A stretch of DNA of 6,966 bases from Candidatus Curtissbacteria bacterium RIFCSPLOWO2_01_FULL_37_9 (lineage in GTDB: Bacteria; Patescibacteriota; Microgenomatia; Curtissbacterales; GWA2-41-24), in NCBI GenBank assembly GCA_001776425.1, contig MFBN01000045.1:1-6966 (forward strand). Direction: 5' to 3'. The position numbers and the translations under genes are program-made. Positions 6,127 to 6,966 of this stretch are shown piece after piece. The first letter of the stretch is position 1. Each line of letters starts with the position of its first letter. Under the pieces are notes generated by a model, which worked only from the letters and a program-made list of their open reading frames with translations, did no database searches and was not told the origin of the DNA.

Positions 6127-6966
6127 ATGGACGAACAAAAAGGCCTTGAAACAAAAGAACTGCTATCTCTTTTTGAAATAAGTCAGGCACTTTCTTCAAC
6201 TCTCGTGCTGGATGAATTGTTTGAACTCGTGCTGCAATCAGCTAAAAATGTGATTCAGGCAGATAGAGGTTCAATAATACTGTATGACAGAAAAAAGGAA
6301 AAACTTTATCTTAAGGCATCTTTCGGAATGGACGATAAAAAGGAGATGCTGAGAAATGTTCCTGTGGAAGGCGGTATAGCTGTAAAGGTTGTAGAGACTA
6401 AGAAGCCTCTTCTGTTAAGAGGGGATATGAATGAGATTTCATTCCTTAAAGGTATAAGCAAGAGAGATGAGATAAAGTCTGCCATGTCTGTGCCTTTGAT
6501 TGCCAGAAATGAAGTAGTAGGAGTTTTTAACTTGAGCCGGTTATCTATAGAAACAAGTTTTACCGAGCGGGAATTATCGTTTCTGACCATATTTGCAGGA
6601 CCTGTTGCCATTGCAATAAACAACGCCCAGCTTTACCATAGGATTAAAAATATGGCAGTAGAGGCTGAAAATGAAAGAGACAAGTTGAAGGCAATTATTG
6701 AAAATATATCAAATGGCATAATGATATACAATAACAAGAGGATAATACCGCTTTTCAATTCTACGGCGGCAAAGATATTGCGGATGGATAATAATATTTC
6801 TGAAGTTATTACCATTGATGAACTTTTTAAAAATCGGGAAGATTTGAAGCCTATATTATTATTTTTAAATAATTTTGAAAATTCTTCCAATAATTTTCTG
6901 GAACATGAATTTACTCTGAATATCAGTGGAGAGATTTTATACATTAATGTATCCTGCATCAAATTG
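6127..6966 (+). CDS. GAF-PAS sensory protein, 3' end outside the window
   Basis: The frame stays open to the last base, giving 280 visible residues of a cytosolic sensory protein. An in-frame TAA at 6118 precedes ATG 6127, with no other start codon between, so the start is well bounded. No transmembrane segment is visible. Residues 11-24 (ELLSLFEISQALSS) form a helical lead-in. Residues about 28-168 form a GAF domain, with VIQADRGSIILYD, EGGIAVKVVETKKPLLL, SAMSVPLIARNEVVGVFNLSR and FTERELSFLTIFAGPVAIAINNA as family landmarks. Residues about 168-190 look like a helical linker, and 185-280 (KAIIENISNGIMIYNNKR onward) begin a PAS domain. This order is common in histidine kinases and also occurs in diguanylate cyclases and NtrC-type regulators. 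The output domain is cut off, so the class is undecided; histidine kinase is most likely. The gene is 186 bp from the wecA-like gene and may be a separate transcription unit. Confidence 0.
   Translation, partial: MDEQKGLETKELLSLFEISQALSSTLVLDELFELVLQSAKNVIQADRGSIILYDRKKEKLYLKASFGMDDKKEMLRNVPVEGGIAVKVVETKKPLLLRGDMNEISFLKGISKRDEIKSAMSVPLIARNEVVGVFNLSRLSIETSFTERELSFLTIFAGPVAIAINNAQLYHRIKNMAVEAENERDKLKAIIENISNGIMIYNNKRIIPLFNSTAAKILRMDNNISEVITIDELFKNREDLKPILLFLNNFENSSNNFLEHEFTLNISGEILYINVSCIKL

Noticed and set aside
6306..6962. Two minus-strand open frames opposite the last gene
   Set aside because: The plus strand encodes a continuous, clearly recognisable GAF-PAS protein over the same bases.
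1..6966. tRNA, rRNA or riboswitch genes
   Set aside because: The intergenic gaps are short and accounted for by repeats; I saw no cloverleaf, rRNA-like or riboswitch consensus.

Overview
This window reads as part of a bacterial surface-polysaccharide (O-antigen, capsule or exopolysaccharide) gene cluster, with every gene on the + strand. The DNA is AT-rich by eye. Intergenic gaps are filled with palindromic repeats and ribosome-binding sites are mostly weak. An environmental Gram-negative lineage such as Nitrospirota or a Desulfobacterota-like group is my best guess, from general resemblance only; nothing here fixes the taxon.

Layout. Positions 1-1044 are the 3' part of a GT4 glycosyltransferase whose true start lies upstream of the window. 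Positions 1045-1186 hold a 107-bp imperfect palindrome with a 9-bp tandem repeat in its loop. Positions 1187-3628 encode an 813-residue protein made of two complete GT4 glycosyltransferases joined with almost no linker; the junction lies on a run of eight A residues. A third GT4 gene (3573-4706) starts inside the end of that gene in another frame. Positions 4707-4881 hold a composite repeat: inverted arms built from ACGAAT units enclosing three GTAG-headed REP-like hairpins. Positions 4882-5940 encode a polytopic membrane phosphoglycosyltransferase of the WecA/TagO/MraY family. Positions 5941-6126 hold a second ACGAAT palindrome. Positions 6127-6966 are the 5' part of a GAF-PAS sensory protein cut by the window end.

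How the genes work together (inference from families). The WecA-like enzyme would load a HexNAc-1-phosphate onto undecaprenyl phosphate at the inner membrane. The four GT4 domains would then add sugars, one linkage each, to build the lipid-linked repeat unit. The GAF-PAS protein is probably a signalling protein, either controlling the cluster or merely its neighbour; its output domain is not visible.

I see no clear evidence of a wholly new system. The points most worth a second look are the A8 tract at the GT-GT fusion junction, which places a dnaX-type A-AAA-AAG heptamer in the correct phase; the conserved-core, free-spacer architecture of the ACGAAT repeats that bracket the wecA-like gene; and the cluster of GTAG-type REPs.
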